A stretch of DNA of 7,589 nt. Source: Bacteroidota bacterium. GTDB taxonomy: Bacteria > Bacteroidota > Bacteroidia > 2-12-FULL-35-15. Of the stretch, positions 6,578-7,589 are shown piece by piece. The notes beneath the pieces are model-generated. The model did not search any database, was not told the origin of the DNA, and saw only the letters and a list, made by a program, of their open reading frames with translations. The stretch spans positions 1 through 7,589 of the forward strand of contig JAIOQD010000769.1 of the NCBI GenBank assembly GCA_021413595.1. The letters run 5' to 3'. The position numbers and the translations under genes were made by a program. Position 1 is the first letter of the stretch; each line of letters starts with the position of its first letter.

Positions 6578-7589
6578 TTAATCAAATAAATGTTGCCAGA
6601 TAATTGAATACACATCAGGAGCTTCTACCTCACCATTAGTGATGAGATTTTTTGAAATTAACAGAGGATAATATTCCTTTGTGATATGGGGTGAACCATG
6701 TGAGCCTCTTATAAGCTGAGCATCGAGAGGAATCACATTCATTAAATATCTAAACCCTAATTTTTTTCTTAACAGTTTGTACCCAGCTTTTACTTTAGTA
6801 AATGTTCTTTTTTCCATCAACATTTCCAAAGGATCATAACCGGGCTTCTTGTGTATGTCAACAGTTTTAGCAAAATCAGGTGCATGCTCATCCTTCTTCC
6901 AATAATAATAAGTGAACCAATTTTCGGGTTCAGCAATAGCTACTAAATCACCGGAGCGTTGGTGATTCAGGTGATGATTTTTTTTTTCGTTTTCATCCAG
7001 CACCTGCTTTATCCCTGTGGTTTTATTAAGAATATCAATAACCTTTTGTTTTACAGATGGGTCGTTCAAATATATATGTGCAATCTGGTGATCGGCTACA
7101 GCAAATGCTTTGGAAGCTCCAGGGTCAAGAAGTTCATAATTCCGTTCCTTACGAACGCTTATTAAGCCTTCGGCTCTTAAAATACGATTTATAGGAATTG
7201 GCTCTTTAACATTACAAATCCCGTATTCTGATAATAAAATAATTTTTGCTCCTCGAGATTCATAAAACGAAACTAAATCCTGACAAAGTTTGTCGATCTC
7301 TGTTAGATCATTTCCAATTTTATTAAAATCAATCCCATACTTCTGAAGGCAATAATCTAAATGTGGAAGATAGATCAGCGTGAGCGTGGGATCGTATTTT
7401 TTTTCAACGATCATTGAAGCATCTGCTATCCACTGGCTTGATTTTATACTGGTACGTGGCCCCCAAAAGTTAAAAAGAGGAAAGGTACCTAACTGTTTTT
7501 GCAGATCATCTCTAAGTCCTGCAGGATAAGAGTAGCAATCAGGGGCTTTACCTCCATCGGCATGGTATTGTGGCCTTGGAGTTACTGAG
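6578..7589 (-). CDS. eboF: Alkaline-phosphatase-superfamily protein, EboF-like, C-terminal 336 residues
   Basis: This belongs to the alkaline phosphatase superfamily, in the type I phosphodiesterase/nucleotide pyrophosphatase-like group that accompanies ebo genes. The frame stays open to the right window edge, so the ATG at 7414 is internal (residue 59 of the visible part). The upstream segment reads SVTPRPQYHADGGKAPDCYS, a family-typical stretch near the lost nucleophile region. Visible family motifs, numbered from the window edge, are IYLPHLDYCLQKYG (72-85), LLSEYGI (118-124), DHQIAHIYL (166-174), SGDLVAIAEP (212-221), TYYYWKKDEHAPDFA (226-240), DIHKKPGYDP (244-253) and RGSHGSP (294-300). 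H297 and the D166-H167 region are plausible metal ligands; SEYG stands where many relatives of the superfamily have SDHG. The substrate is unknown; it may be a phosphate or phosphodiester on the ebo metabolite. It is followed 19 bases later by the TMEM220 gene. The symbol is given with less certainty than the family. Confidence 0.8.
   Translation of the reverse strand, partial: SVTPRPQYHADGGKAPDCYSYPAGLRDDLQKQLGTFPLFNFWGPRTSIKSSQWIADASMIVEKKYDPTLTLIYLPHLDYCLQKYGIDFNKIGNDLTEIDKLCQDLVSFYESRGAKIILLSEYGICNVKEPIPINRILRAEGLISVRKERNYELLDPGASKAFAVADHQIAHIYLNDPSVKQKVIDILNKTTGIKQVLDENEKKNHHLNHQRSGDLVAIAEPENWFTYYYWKKDEHAPDFAKTVDIHKKPGYDPLEMLMEKRTFTKVKAGYKLLRKKLGFRYLMNVIPLDAQLIRGSHGSPHITKEYYPLLISKNLITNGEVEAPDVYSIIWQHLFD

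Noticed and set aside
6559..6615. Upstream ATG at 6615 for the TMEM220 gene
   Set aside because: It would overlap the preceding gene by 38 bases and add 19 residues that do not fit the family, whereas the ATG at 6558 starts directly at the first membrane helix.
7412..7414. ATG at 7414 as the start of the phosphatase-like gene
   Set aside because: The frame continues upstream to the window edge with family-typical sequence (VTPRPQYHADG, FNFWGPRTS), so this methionine is internal.
1..7589. CRISPR arrays, tRNA or rRNA genes and insertion sequences
   Set aside because: Reading both strands I found no regularly spaced direct repeats, no tRNA cloverleaf, no rRNA and no transposase-like reading frame.

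Overview
The window looks like chromosomal DNA from a member of the Bacteroidota. It is AT-rich, its UvrA and Gmd proteins have the wording typical of that phylum, start codons lack Shine-Dalgarno sequences, and TAnnTTTG (-7) promoter elements are present. The exact genus cannot be read from the sequence.

Layout from left to right. (1) 1-306, minus strand: the N-terminal 102 codons of GDP-mannose 4,6-dehydratase (gmd), cut by the window edge. (2) 307-711: a divergent intergenic region with a candidate promoter for each neighbour. (3) 712-3699, plus strand: a complete uvrA, the DNA-damage-recognition ATPase of nucleotide excision repair. It carries an in-frame, GC-rich, palindrome-packed insert at about 1501-1615. 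(4) 3700-3958: a convergent intergenic region with two candidate terminator hairpins. (5) 3959-5773, minus strand: a two-gene unit, eboA then eboB in the direction of transcription, with its own candidate promoter and an adjacent 17-bp palindrome. (6) 5774-6189: a 416-bp gap holding that promoter and what looks like a decayed interspersed repeat. (7) 6190-7589, minus strand: a TMEM220-family membrane protein gene tightly downstream of an alkaline-phosphatase-superfamily gene (eboF-like), which runs off the right edge.

Together the minus-strand genes form most of one end of an ebo-type cluster. Such clusters are known from scytonemin-producing cyanobacteria, pseudomonads, algal plastids and Bacteroidota, and are linked to making or exporting an unidentified small metabolite. 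The UbiA prenyltransferase (eboC), dehydroquinate-synthase-like (eboD) and eboE genes are not in the window; if present they should lie to the right.

The two strongest observations are these. First, a palindromic element has been accepted into the uvrA reading frame, comparable in concept to Rickettsia palindromic elements. Second, the EboB protein is well conserved overall but has lost most of the metal ligands expected of a TatD-type hydrolase, which suggests a pseudoenzyme. All family assignments rest on reading the translated sequences from memory of the families; no search was run.
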